From Pelargonium nanum (taxonomy: Eukaryota; Streptophyta; Magnoliopsida; Geraniales; Geraniaceae), in assembly GCA_036897485.1 (NCBI GenBank), contig JAYMTF010000209.1, positions 1 to 45,266 on the forward strand: a stretch of 45,266 bases of DNA, given 5' to 3'. Within the stretch, counting starts at the first letter, position 1; each line of letters begins with the position of its first letter. This document shows positions 21,330-36,461 of this stretch, piece after piece. The translations under genes and the position numbers were made by a program. The notes under the pieces are model-generated. The model was not told the origin of the DNA. It did no database searches and saw only the letters and a list, made by a program, of their open reading frames with translations.

Positions 21330-22150
21330 TTTTATACTCTAGCGCGAGATTCTAGAGGGCACAATTACACTTTTATACTCTTAACCATTCCAATACCATC
21401 TCAGAGGACTAATTAAACTATAAACTTAAGCTGAAAGTCGAGGCCCCAATTATAATTTTATGCTCTAACACTATCTCATAACCAACAACAAATAACAAAA
21501 GCCCTCCAAACAGATAGCACACAGCTAGCAATTTGCACAAGTAAGTAAACATATATCATAACTAAAAAGGCGCAACGGATTTAAGAGGGCAAAGTTAAAC
21601 TTTTATGATACCATGTCAAAGGACTGATTCAACTGTAAACTTAAGCCGAAAGTCGAGGCCCAAATTATAATTTTACACTCTTAACCCCATCTCACAACAA
21701 ATAACAAAAGCACACAAAACAGATAGCACAAAGTTAGCAATTTGCACAAGTTACTTCACTTAAGTACAAGCAAATTTGAAAGTGCGGAACAATCCAAATT
21801 CATCAAACCAACAACAAATAACAAAAGCCCTCGAAACAGATAGCACACAGCTAGCAATTTGCACAAGTAAGTAAACGTATATCATAACTAAAAAAGCGCA
21901 ATATTTTTATACACTTAGCACGTATTTAAGAGGGCAAAGTTAAACTTTTATGATACCATGTCAAAGGACTGATTCAACTCTAAACTTAAGCTAATAGTCG
22001 AGACCCAAATCATAATTTTACACTCCAACACCGTCACACAACAAATAACAAAAGCACACAAAACAGATAGCACTAAGTTAGCAGTATGCACAAGTTACTT
22101 CACTTAAGCACAAGCAAATTTGAAAGTGTGGAACAATCCAAATTCATCAA
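21330..22150 (-). repeat. tandem duplication, ~330 bp units, in the leader intron of the unrecognised gene
   Basis: CCAACAACAAATAACAAAAG starts at 21482 and again at 21808 (period 326). The two units then match along their whole length apart from a ~20 bp insertion in the second. Each unit itself contains two copies of the AACAGATAGCAC...TTAGCA/TAGCAATTTGCACAAGT block. A third, more diverged partial copy lies at 21330-21480. Confidence 0.9.
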
Positions 22151-22537
22151 AAAAAACCCGAAAACCTCACAACCCAGAATCAATTTTTGCTACTTCACAG
22201 AAGTATAAACAAAACTGAAGGTGACAATCCTAATTCATCAAAACCCAAAACCTACACATGAATTGGTTACATTGAGTGACAACCCAGATCAATTTTTGTG
22301 GCAAACAATTCATCGAAACACCAAAAACCCACATGAACTGAAGGTGTAATTTAACAACCCAGAATCCAGAACTCAGAGAAACCATCCACAGGAATCAAAA
22401 TTAGGGCTCGTATAGTAAACGAAAACAAGCATAATGTGGAGGGTTTTGAGGTTTCAATTCACAAAAAAAAATGGGTTTTTTTTTGCTTTCTTTCATGAAA
22501 CTAGAACTGAACAAGGAAGAGAAAGTGTGGAGTGTAC

Positions 22538-22660
22538 CTGCAATTGCGTTCGGAGCTGTGAATCTTTGGAGATGAAAGCGAGAAAATTGATTTCCAATTG
22601 TTCAGAGAAACAGCAAATTTTACCGTTTCCAAGTTGGAAGCTACAATTTGGGTTCTTTTT
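22538..22660 (-). other. probable 5' untranslated exon of the unrecognised gene
   Basis: A CAG|GTACAC donor lies at 22538/22537 on the minus strand and the matching acceptor is at 21136-21135, directly before the ATG at 21134. The intron would be 1,403 nt. The upstream limit of this exon is approximate. Confidence 0.5.
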
Positions 22661-22673
22661 TTCATGTGTGTTA

Positions 22674-22683
22674 TGACACGATG
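22674..22683. promoter_or_regulatory. ACGATGTCGT promoter motif
   Basis: Reads AAAACGACATCGT on the minus strand, close to the probable transcription start of the unrecognised gene. It is the same kind of word as at 13373-13382 and 31590-31599. Confidence 0.35.
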
Positions 22684-22699
22684 TCGTTTTTTGTTTCAT

Positions 22700-23225
22700 T
22701 TAGTTTTGGTTAAAGCCTCCATTTGGTCATGTTCAACTTGATTTAGATTCTGAACTTTTTTCGACCTAAAATAGTCTCTGTATTTTCGTATTTCGACCCA
22801 AAGTAGTCTCACAATTTTTGGGTTTTAATCCAATTTGGTTCATGAACATTTTATAAAGGAAAAAAATGTATAATTTAGTCACTACATATTTTATAAACGA
22901 TAAAGGTCCAGTTGGATAACCTTTGGACTATATTGACTCGGTTGATAGTTCAATGACTATTCAAAACAGCACGTTTCGAATAGTTCATGGACCATATTGG
23001 ACATTTTTCTTTCATAAACTCAAAATGGTCCATGAACTTTTAAATATTAACTCAATTTGCCCCATGAACTTCATGACCAAATTCGGTCGATATTTGAAAG
23101 TTCAAAGACTATTTCGGGTCAAAAGAAGTTCAAAGACCAAAATGGATCAAAGCATGAAAGTTTGAAAATTATTTTGGGTTTAAAAAAATGTAGAGACTAA
23201 ATGGGGTGGAAACATAAACTTTTAC
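22700..23225. mobile_element. degenerate fold-back element between divergent genes
   Basis: The left side (CATTTGGTCATGTTCAACTT, then CGACC...AAATAGTCTCTG) recurs as the reverse complement on the right side (CAAAGACTATTTCGGGTC, then GACCAAAATGGATC). It resembles the better preserved fold-back at 28063-28367. The arms are diverged and the exact ends are uncertain. It occupies about half of the divergent promoter region. Confidence 0.5.
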
Positions 23226-23369
23226 CTTCTATTTTTCATTTTAAAACTTCATTTCAATTTATTTTTTTGTCAAATTGTTCCCAAAGTTGTGTATTTATAA
23301 TTTAATTTTAATTCTTTAATTGCAGCAGCAGCAGCAGCTGAAAGACTCTGCCACCGTGGCACTGGCACT

Positions 23370-23388
23370 GCCACGTCACACCGCGTGG
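23370..23388 (+). promoter_or_regulatory. ACGT-core and CGCG-type motifs upstream of the P4-ATPase
   Basis: GCCACGTCAC (23370-23379) contains an ACGT core of the type bound by plant bZIP factors. CCGCGTGG (23381-23388) contains a CGCG-box-like core of the type bound by calmodulin-binding CAMTA factors. Both lie about 1 kb upstream of the start codon but close to the probable first untranslated exon. Function is inferred from motif only. Confidence 0.3.
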
Positions 23389-23651
23389 GACCCACAAAAA
23401 AACATTCCTTAAATCGACAGATCGGAAAATAAATAAACAAAATTTGGCCGGAAACCGAAAAAACGAAGAACAGAAAAATATAATAATAGCCCGGCAAATC
23501 CTGGCATTGGCTCTCGATTCCGTTGACGGAGACACGACCGAGCCACTGTCTCTCTCTCTCTTTTCGCTGCCCAGATTTTCTCTCTCTAGAAACATTCGTC
23601 GTCTTCTTCATCATTTCCTGATCTGTGAAACCACCAACATTCTGATCCCAG

Positions 23652-24356
23652 GTCAGCTTTTCTGTGTTTTCATAAACAAAAATCCATTTGAGTTTGTTTA
23701 ATTTTGTGAATCTGTTTCCTTTTTCTGGGTTTTGATGCTTTGGATTGTAATGGGTTGTGTTCAAGAGTTGTTTAATACTGATATTTTCTTAGCTCTTTTT
23801 TGCTTTGTCATTTTGTTGGATTTGGGAGTTAATTATGTTTTATGACAATTTGCATTTCTGGGTTTGCTTGAATTTGTGGATTGGATTTGGTTGTGAGCCA
23901 ATATATGCTTAAAGTTGGGTTTTTTAAGTGGTGGGTTTGGATTATTGTGTGGTTTTTGTGTGTTTTGGCAATTGGGTAATGTTATTAAGAGGTAACTCCT
24001 ATCTGGGTTTTTTGTCATTAGGCCATAGAAGAACACGTTTTGCGAGTGGAACACTATTGTTGTTCGTGGTGATTGGTGAAGACGAGCCTTTGGTGGTTCT
24101 TTGATTGTGAGCCAATATATGCATAAAGTTGGGTTTTTTATGTGGTGGGTTTGGACTATTGTATGGTTTTTGTGTGTTTTGGCAATTGGGTAATGTTATT
24201 ATGAGGTAACTCCTATCTGGGTTTTTTGTCATTAGGCTATAGAAGAACGCGTTTTGCGAGTGGAACACTATTGTTGTTCGTGGTGATTGGTGAAAACGAG
24301 TCTTTGGTGGTTCTTTAATTGATGAGTACTTGTAGGATATTGGTAGTTTTTTTCAG
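23652..24356 (+). other. leader intron of the P4-ATPase gene
   Basis: CAG|GTCAGC at 23651/23652 is a good donor and TTTTTTTCAG ending at 24356 a good acceptor, 13 nt before the ATG at 24370. It carries the 214-bp tandem duplication listed separately. Confidence 0.55.
23891..24318 (+). repeat. tandem duplication, 214 bp, in the P4-ATPase leader intron
   Basis: TTGTGAGCCAATATATGC starts at 23891 and again at 24105. The two units are nearly identical, with only scattered single-base differences. Both contain TTTTTTGTCATTAG, a plausible alternative 3' splice site, at about 24019 and 24237. The high identity points to a recent duplication. Confidence 0.95.
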
Positions 24357-24369
24357 CTGAACTTGAGAG

Positions 24370-27300
24370 ATGCCGAAGAGTAAGATAAAGGCGAAGCTGA
24401 GGCGGAGCCATCTTTATACATTTGCTTGTATCCGACCTCATTTCCCTCCTGAACATAGTGAGCGAATCGAAGGCCCCGGTTTCTCGAGAGTTGTAGATTG
24501 CAACCAACCCGTTATTGATGGGAAGAGACCGTACTGCTCAAATTTTATATCTACCACGAAATATAATATTGTCTCTTTCTTACCTAAGGCCTTGTACGAG
24601 CAATTTAGACGAGTTGCCAATATTTACTTCCTTGTTGCTGCGTGTCTTTCGTTCACCGACCTGTCTCCGTTCAGTTACCTGAGCATGGTCGCTCCTTTGG
24701 CTTTTGTTGTGGGGCTTAGTATGGCGAAGGAAGCTTTGGAAGATTATCGTAGGCACCGCCAGGATGTGGAGGTTAATAAGCGGAAAGCATGTGTTCATGA
24801 AGGGAATGGTGTTTTTGGGCATAAGCATTGGGATAAGATTCAGGTTGGAGATCTGATCAAAGTGGAAAAAGATCAGTTCTTTCCTTCTGATTTGCTTCTC
24901 TTGTCGTCTAGTTATGAGGATGGCATTTGCTATGTGGAGACTATGAACTTAGATGGCGAGACAAATTTAAAGGTGAAGAGAGCTTTGGAAGCAACTTTGT
25001 CTTTGGATGAAGACGAGGATTTCAAGGATTTCAAGGGGACTATCAAATGCGAAGACCCGAATCCGAGTCTCTACACCTTTGTGGGTAATCTTGAATATGA
25101 TCACCAAGTTCATCCTCTTGATCCTAGTCAGATTCTCCTCCGAGATTCAAAGCTGAGGAACACATCTCACGTGTATGGGGCCGTGATATTTACGGGTCAT
25201 GATAGCAAAGTCATGCAGAACAGCACTGAATCCCCGACAAAAAGGAGCACAATAGAGACTAGGTTGGATTCTATCATATATTTGCTTTTTGGTCTTCTTC
25301 TACTGATCTCAATGATAAGCTCAATAGGCTTTGCAGCGAAGACAAAGTACCAAGTGCCGGAGTGGTGGTACTTGGAGCCCTTTGTGAATCCAGGTATTGG
25401 CGATCCTAGAGAGCCTGTGCTTTCAGGATTTTACCATCTCATCACTGCTCTCATGCTTTACGGATATCTAATACCCATATCACTCTATGTTTCAATTGAG
25501 GTTGTGAAGGTTTTGCAAGCTACTTTCATTAACCAGGACTTGCATATGTTTGATGAGGAAACTGAAACTCCGGCTCAAGCGCGCACATCAAATTTGAACG
25601 AGGAGCTAGGCCAGGTAGACACAATCCTCTCCGATAAAACCGGCACTTTGACCAGCAATCAAATGGATTTTCTCAAGTGTTCAATTGCTGGCACCACGTA
25701 TGGTATGAAAGCTAGTGAGGTTGAACTTGCTGCAGCAAAACAAATTGCTGTTGATCTTGACGATCAGATATCGGATCTTTCTAATTTGCCTATGAGCGGC
25801 AGCAGTGCTATACCCTCATCGGATATTGAACTGGAGACCGTCATTACTTCTAAAGATGAAACGGATAAAAGACCGACCATAAAGGGATTTAGTTTTCAGG
25901 ACAATCGCCTAATGGATGGAAACTGGGTGAAAGAGCCCAATGCAGATGTTATTTCGTTATTTTGTCAGATATTAGCAGTTTGTCACACCGCCATTCCTGA
26001 CTGGAATGAGGAGACTAAGAGTTTTATCTATGAGGCGGAGTCACCTGATGAAGGGGCTTTTCTTCTTGCAGCCCGAGAATTTGGTTTTGAGTTTTGCAAA
26101 AGATCTCAATCAAGTGTGTTTGTCCGCGAAAAATATGCTTCCTCGGGGCAACCAGTTGAGAGGTGAGTGTATATATCTATAATTTCCCATTTTGTTTGAG
26201 CTTTGTTTTAGCTTACTTATGTTGTAGTGTCTTAGCATATTCAATATTCTTTTCAACTTACAGGGAGTACAAAATTCTCAATCTGTTGGATTTCACAAGC
26301 AAAAGGAAGAGAATGACTGTTATTGTGAAAGATGACAGCGGACAGATTCTTCTCATGTGCAAGGGTGCTGACAGGTTAGCCTAGCAGCTATATTTTCTTT
26401 CCCGTCGATTGAATATGACTTTACCTTAATGTACTCATCCCATGACGGAGGGAGCAGAATTTTAGCAGCTTTTATTTGGTGTTGAGTGTGTACTAGCTGT
26501 AAATCATTTATGCTGTTTATGGTTTGAGTTCTAATAACATTATCACTTAAAAAGTGAAAAATATTTTATCCGCTCTAAGGAAACACCCATGTATATATTC
26601 ATTGTTTGGTTGCAGCATCATTTTTGATCGTCTATCAAAGAATGGAAAAACGTACCTGGAAGCTACTACTAAGCATTTGAATGACTATGGAGAAAATGGG
26701 TTGCGTACGTTGGCTCTTTCTTACAGAAAGCTTGATGAGGATGAGTATTCGGCTTGGAACGATGAATTTGTCAAAGCTAAAACTTCTATTGGGGCTGATA
26801 GGGCGGCGTTGCTTGAACAGGTATCAGATATGATTGAGAAGGAACTGATCCTCGTTGGTGCCACTGCTGTTGAGGACAAATTGCAAAAAGGGGTACTGTA
26901 CCGATCGTCATTGTTTTAGCGATTAGTGTATTTCCTTTCCGGGTCACTTGACTTTTTTTTTCTTCTTCCGTTTAGGTTCCTGGGTGCATAGATAAATTGG
27001 CACAAGCTGGTCTCAAGATCTGGGTTCTGACAGGGGATAAGATGGAAACTGCAATCAATATCGGGTTTGTTTTTCTTTTGCCAATAAACATAATCTTCTT
27101 CTTCTTTTAATAAACATAATCTTTTGTTAATGGATGTTACCTATTTTAACTTTCAAGAAAGCTACAATCCTAAAACTCGGAAATCGGAATGATAAACCTT
27201 ACCTAATGATGTTGTAGCTTATTTCTCGGCTGAGTCGATGTGAGATGAACTTTTGGTCTGTTTTAAATAATACAACTTCTCTTTGATATACCACAAAAAG

Positions 27301-30300
27301 TGCCAAGTCTTTGCAGAATTCTTTGAAATACAATATAAAATGAATATTGTGGCTATGACAGTCTATATATTATAGGGCGGCCGAAACAACCTGGGGTTGC
27401 TGCTCTTTGCCATATACTTTACTCGATGAAGTCGTGTGTTTTGAGAAGAGATGTATTTAAATGAAAAAAAAAAACATTTCCTTATTAAACACCACATCTT
27501 TTACTAAGTAAAGAAAAAAGGAGAGAGAGGGTAAAATGGGGTTTTGGTATCCATGTGTTGGTAAATGTGTTAATGAATGATCGTTACAATTTTGTAACTG
27601 CAATTCAGTGAGATCATTGTTTGTATGGTGCAGATTTGCATGTAGTTTGCTTCGGCAGGGCATGAAGCAGATCAGTATATCGACATCAAATTCAGAGCCA
27701 TCGCTTCAAGAGGACAAAGAGGTACTTATTGCTTTGAGAAAGTGTGAGTGGTGTTATTCGGGAAATCACTATCACTTTCATTTATGTTAGACTCCACTGT
27801 TTTTTGTGTTACTGATCAGGCTGTGAGGGAGAATATTTTGAAGCAAATCAACAATGCCTCACAAATGATCAAGGGTGAAAAGGATCCACATGCTGCATTT
27901 GCTTTGATTATAGAAGGAAAAACTCTAACACATGCTTTGGAGGATAATATGAAGTATCGATTCTTGGAATTAGCAGTTCATTGTGCATCCGTCATTTGCT
28001 GCCGTGTCTCACCAAAGCAGAAGGCATTGGTAGGATTAGTTTTAGTACATATATATGTTTGGAAAAACTACGAAAATGGACCATGAACTATCAGGACCTG
28101 ACCAGTTAGGTCCCTGAACTAATTTTATGATAAAATGGTACCCTAACTATTGAAAACTGATCAAAATGGTCCCCACGTTAACTTCCATTGGATATAGTTT
28201 CAATTTGTCATGCCAACAAAATTGAGAAGAAAAAAAAAACTAATTTAAGTTAGCGTCGGGGACCACTTTGGTCGTTTTTCAATAGTTGGTGTACCATTTT
28301 GCCATAAAATTAGTTCGGGACCAAATTGGTTGGGTCTTGATAGTTCAGGGGCATTTTGATAGTTTTTCTTTAGTGCACTTCTTGAATCTCTTCAGTTGGT
28401 TGATTCTTTTCCTAATGAAGTGGCTTTTCAATATAAACTAATCGAATCATTACGACTGGAGATTAGATATGCATTCCTTTGTTTAATTTTGCCTTCATGT
28501 GTTCAATTTTGCATCAGGTAACGAGGCTAGTAAAAGAAGGAACCCGAAGAACCACCTTAGCTATCGGAGATGGTGCCAATGATGTAGGAATGATTCAAGA
28601 AGCTGATATTGGTGTCGGCATCAGTGGCGTGGAAGGTATGCAGGTTTGTACCTATCTAACTACCCCTTTCAACATGCTTCTCATGAAATCATGGTTTAAT
28701 TATCGTATTCCCGGTTTACTCTTAAAGTTACCATTTACAACAAGATTAGAGCTGACAATTTGGAGTTTGGGTTGGGTTGGATTGACCTAACCCTTACTTG
28801 ATCCGCATAGCGTCATGGTAAACTCGACCTGAAAATTAACCGGTTATATTACCAAACCTGCAAAAAATGCGGGTTGGATTTTGGTTGCCCGCGGTTTCAG
28901 GTCCAATTTGACAAGATAGTGGCAATATTACCTTTTTACATCTTTGTTGTCTATGATGTCCAAATAAGGTGGCATTAAAATAAGGGTTTACACAAAGTTA
29001 AGTTGGCGTGCTCATCATGCTTGTTAAATTACCAATCTCGGTTTTTTTATATTTATACACACACATAGAGGCGGAACTAGGGATGGGAAAGACTAGATGA
29101 GGCATGTGCATATCCTTGCTCCTCCATTTTCTCTTATAGAATCATGCACCGTGTTTTGTTGACGTTGTAGTGAAGCTTACAAACATGTGTAACTTTTGCA
29201 GGCAGTAATGGCTAGTGATTTCTCAATTGCCCAGTTTCGGTTCTTGGAGAGACTTCTGGTGGTCCATGGACACTGGTGCTACAAAAGGATTGCTAAGATG
29301 GTAACAATAAAAAAATGCCATCTCGATGGTTCTATTTTTGCTTAATTTATGCACACAAATCTTCTTTAATCTGTTTTTTATCCGTTCAGGTTTGTTATTT
29401 TTTCTACAAAAATATAGCATTCGGCCTTACGCTCTTCTACTTTGAGGCGTTCACGGGATTCTCTGGGCAATCAATTTACGACGACTGGTACATGACATTG
29501 TTCAATGTCATTCTTACCTCCTTGCCTGTCATTTCACTCGGAGTTTTCGAGCAAGACGTTTCATCTGATGTCTGCTTGCAGGTTAGTCCCGTCATTGACC
29601 CATCCATGCTATGTTATCCCGGTTTTTAGTGCATTAACCTTTTTTTTCCTTCCAGTTTCCCGCATTGTATCAGCAAGGCCCGAAAAACTTGTTCTTTAAC
29701 TGGAATAGGATATTAGGTTGGATGATCAATGGTCTCTACGCTTCCCTTATCATTTTCTTCGCAACCCTTGCTATCTTCTACGAGCAGGCCTTCATCGAGA
29801 ATGGCCAAACTGCAGACGTGGCAGTTCTTGGTGCCGTTATGTTCACCTGCATTGTCTGGGCAGTGAATATCCAGATTGCGCTCACGATGAGCCACTTCAC
29901 ATGGATTCAACACCTCTTTGTTTGTGGCAGCATCGCCTTGTGGTACCTATTCATCCTTATCTACGGGATGCTGCCTCCCGATCAGTCTGGGAGCGCGTAC
30001 CAAATCTTCCAAGAAGCTCTAAGTCCATCTCCGATCTACTGGTCAACGACACTCTTCGTGACAACCGCGTGCAACCTCCCGTACTTGATATACATTTCCT
30101 TCCAGAGATGCTTCAACCCGATGGACCATCACATCATCCAAGAAATCAAGCATTACGGGAAGGACGTCGAGGATCAGCACATGTGGCATAGGGAGCGATC
30201 CAAGGCGAGACAGGACACGCAAATAGGGTTCACAGCGAGGGTGGATGCGAAGATCAGGATGTTGAAGGGGAAGCTGCACAAGAAGCAAAATGCAATGTCT

Positions 30301-30312
30301 CCCGCGAGATGA
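24370..30312 (+). CDS. ALA: P4-type ATPase, phospholipid flippase (ALA4-ALA7-like)
   Basis: Ten exons: 24370-26162, 26264-26374, 26616-26892, 26976-27064, 27634-27721, 27820-28029, 28518-28643, 29202-29300, 29390-29581, 29656-30312; 1,213 residues, full length for the family. It uses ATP to move phospholipids to the cytosolic leaflet of endomembranes or plasma membrane, normally with an ALIS/CDC50 partner. Motifs: DGET (195-198, dephosphorylation), PISL (369-372, P4 signature in TM4), DKTGTLT (422-428) with phosphorylated Asp422, KGAD and TGDK in the N/P domains, and [10 protein letters not shown] from 873. Five or six membrane segments follow. N-terminal wording ([19 protein letters not shown]) is closest to the ALA4-7 subgroup from memory. 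The residue after DKTGTLT is Ser rather than Cys. ATG 24370 follows the leader intron. Confidence 0.96.
28063..28367. mobile_element. fold-back (long inverted repeat) element in P4-ATPase intron 6
   Basis: About 305 bp whose left arm (AAAAACTACGAAAATGGACC ... AAAATGGTCCCC) pairs along about 120 bp with the reverse complement of the right arm (GGGGACCACTTTGGTC ... GATAGTTTTT), leaving a short A-rich loop. This is a non-coding palindromic miniature element, possibly Mutator-like. I see no clear target duplication. Its transcript would fold into a long hairpin within the intron. Confidence 0.75.
28747..28917. mobile_element. TAGAGCTG-type element in P4-ATPase intron 7
   Basis: Begins TAGAGCTGACAATTTGG and continues with GGGTTGGGTTGG and CCTGCAAAAAATGCGGG text. 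It ends near CCAATTTGACAAGATAG, a poor inverted copy of the start. It is related to the element at 18833-19052. Confidence 0.45.
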
Positions 30313-30542
30313 TACCTGTTTTTTATTCATCGGCGATACCAAAACCATGATGGGGCTTGAACTTGAGACCTTTAAGGGGATCTAAGCGCCTTAAACAGCT
30401 TGACTTGATGACGGGTGTTAGTACCGCGAGATGATACCTAAATTTAGAAAGTTAGGGTTTGCGGCCTTTTGTAGAGTGTTCGTATATATACCGCGGCGCC
30501 TTTCTATTTTTAGTATATTCTTTGATTTGTGTAATTGGGAAA

Positions 30543-30567
30543 GGTTGGTTGGTTGGTTGGTTGGTTG
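30543..30567 (+). repeat. (GGTT)n microsatellite in the P4-ATPase 3' region
   Basis: About six units of GGTT within the probable 3' untranslated region. Confidence 0.85.
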
Positions 30568-30767
30568 AAGGTCTCATTTGATAGTTGTTTTATACACAAA
30601 ACCAGTGGAAAGCTGGTTTTTATGTACAATATTTATAGCAATTGTGAAGAGTTGAAGCTTTGTGGAAGTGTATAGTTGGTACATAACATCAATAGTGTAT
30701 TGTTGTTGAAATGAGAAAGATCACTTTTGTGCCTCTACTATGCTCTTTTTTTTTTTTTATGGGTTAG

Positions 30768-31140
30768 GTCACTCAGTACCGAACTCTGATAAAGTTGCCG
30801 TTTTAATTCTTAAACTTATTTCAAGCCATTGAGTCTCTAAAATTTAACTCTTTGGATGAGTTTGGTTCATCATGTTAGTTTGACTTAATTGACCATTAAC
30901 TCCAATTACGTGGCGCCAACGTGCCGTTTTAAGAATTATTAAGAATTAAATCAACATGTGACATGTCGCAATGCAACAACTAAATAAAACATTATTAAAA
31001 ATCATGTTAGCGCACTACGTAAGTAGAAGTAACGGAAAGTTAACTTCAACTAACGACATAAACTATTTTGACCCCAAAACTCAAAGTTCAAGAATATAAA
31101 CGGTTTTTTCAAAGTCCACAAGCTGACTAAGTGACTTTTT
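30768..31140. mobile_element. degenerate fold-back element downstream of the P4-ATPase
   Basis: The left end GTCACTCAGTACCGAAC and the following TTCTTAAACTT match the reverse complement of the right end (AGTTCAAGAATATAAACGG, then GACTAAGTGAC). The interior is diverged. It belongs with the elements at 22700-23225 and 28063-28367 by layout. Confidence 0.5.
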
Positions 31141-31589
31141 AAAAGCTAGGAGAGCTATTTAATTCAAAATTAGATTAAAAAACTCAACCATATACACAAT
31201 CATTGATTACATGGCATATGACTATACTATGAGCCTCCACAAGAACCACCCGGAAAAGCCCTCATTTTTCTACACGAAGGTAGGAATGACAAGGAAACGA
31301 ATTTGAGTTGACTTTGAAAATACCATCTTCACTATTGTTTCCATTATATTAGAGCCAATAATTAGGATTGAAACTCAAAATCCGATGATTTTGAAGCCGA
31401 TCCAACTATTTTTTGTATCAAATCGAATATATCTTACAAAAACATAGGTCAGATCAAACAACTCCTAACCCATTTTAGGTCGGGTTAGGATTCATCAAAT
31501 CGAACCCGAACAAACTCGATCTGATACCCAAAACTGGAACCTTAGCTCCACACAATAATAGTGTTGCTTTTACATCTAGAATGTGCCAT

Positions 31590-31599
31590 ACGACGTCGT
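31590..31599. promoter_or_regulatory. perfect palindrome ACGACGTCGT in the casein kinase promoter
   Basis: A 10-bp perfect palindrome with a GACGTC (C-box, bZIP-type) centre, followed by TT. It is about 330 bp upstream of the start codon. Related words occur upstream of the genes starting at 12994 and 21134. Confidence 0.4.
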
Positions 31600-31688
31600 T
31601 TAACAATGGAAAAAGCAAGAAGAAAAATATGTTGAAAACGCCATTGCCGTACAAGAGAGTCCGTTTAGAGAGTGGTGGTGGTTTCTGT

Positions 31689-31920
31689 GATCACTCTCTC
31701 TCTCTCTCTCCACCATTCTAGAGAGAGAAAGTCCTCTACTTTCCAACTTTACCCCTCGACAGCTCCCTTATTTGCGTCCCTGTCCTATTCATCGGATCGG
31801 TCTCTGGATTTCTCGTGGTTAGGGTTTGATTTGAGCAGAGAGAGAGAGAGAGAGAGAGAGAATTAGGGTTAGGGTTTGGTGTGATCGTCGATTGCTTCGG
31901 AGAGAGAGAGAGAGAGAGAG
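31689..31920 (+). repeat. CT/GA microsatellites in the casein kinase leader
   Basis: A CT run (about 31693-31711) and two GA runs (31839-31862 and 31899-31920). The last ends eight bases before the ATG. GA/CT repeats in plant leaders can bind BBR/BPC factors. No TATA box is evident, so this may be a TATA-less promoter. Confidence 0.7.
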
Positions 31921-31927
31921 TCTGGTG

Positions 31928-36017
<4,090 letters not shown>

Positions 36018-36461
36018 CAATAGTCACACTCTCAATCCTACGATCCTCTGTAAATTCAAAAACTGTATACTTTGTCCCACAACTTGATCGGAACTTGTTG
36101 TCTGTTTATCGCGTTCCGGGAAAAGCTGGAAAGCTGAAATCTAGAGTGTTTGAGTTGGGAATCGTTGCTGTAAGTACAGAATAAAAAGATGAGATGGTCG
36201 TAAAATTTGATCTGATCCCAACTAGACATATATCGGGTTTTTGTTGTATTTGCGTTAATTTGATGTTATATTTTGCTAACGTTTACAAGTCGGAATGCGC
36301 AAATATGTTGCGAGCTGGAAATATTTTGTGTTGATGAATGTATTGTGCTATTTAGTTTACTACAAAATTGTTGAAGCATATGTATACATTTGTTGGAAAT
36401 CTTGCAATGTTAAATATGCACAAATTAAGTGTAAATAAAGAGCAACTTGCAAAGTTTTATT

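Larger units (their letters stand above)
30313..31600. other. P4-ATPase 3' untranslated region and intergenic gap
   Basis: The first few hundred bases are the 3' untranslated region, with a GGTT tetranucleotide repeat at 30543-30567. Then come a fold-back element (30768-31140), a decayed AACCCGAAC-type repeat at about 31350-31548, and the upstream region of the casein kinase gene. No gene is seen. Confidence 0.5.

Noticed and set aside
22493..22699. In-frame N-terminal extension of the unrecognised protein starting at an ATG at 22699
   Set aside because: It would add 54 residues in frame, but that ATG lies upstream of the probable promoter motif and the added sequence has no coding character. 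The start directly after the acceptor at 21134 is simpler.
23891..24318. LTRs of a small retroelement
   Set aside because: The two similar units are directly adjacent with no internal region, primer-binding site or TG...CA ends, so this is a simple tandem duplication.
24438..24828. Minus-strand frames opposite the start of the P4-ATPase
   Set aside because: These are antisense shadows of the first coding exon.
29718..30191. A 157-codon frame (+) and a 101-codon frame (-) at 30043-30348
   Set aside because: They overlap the last exon of the P4-ATPase, whose membrane segments are unmistakable in the other frame.
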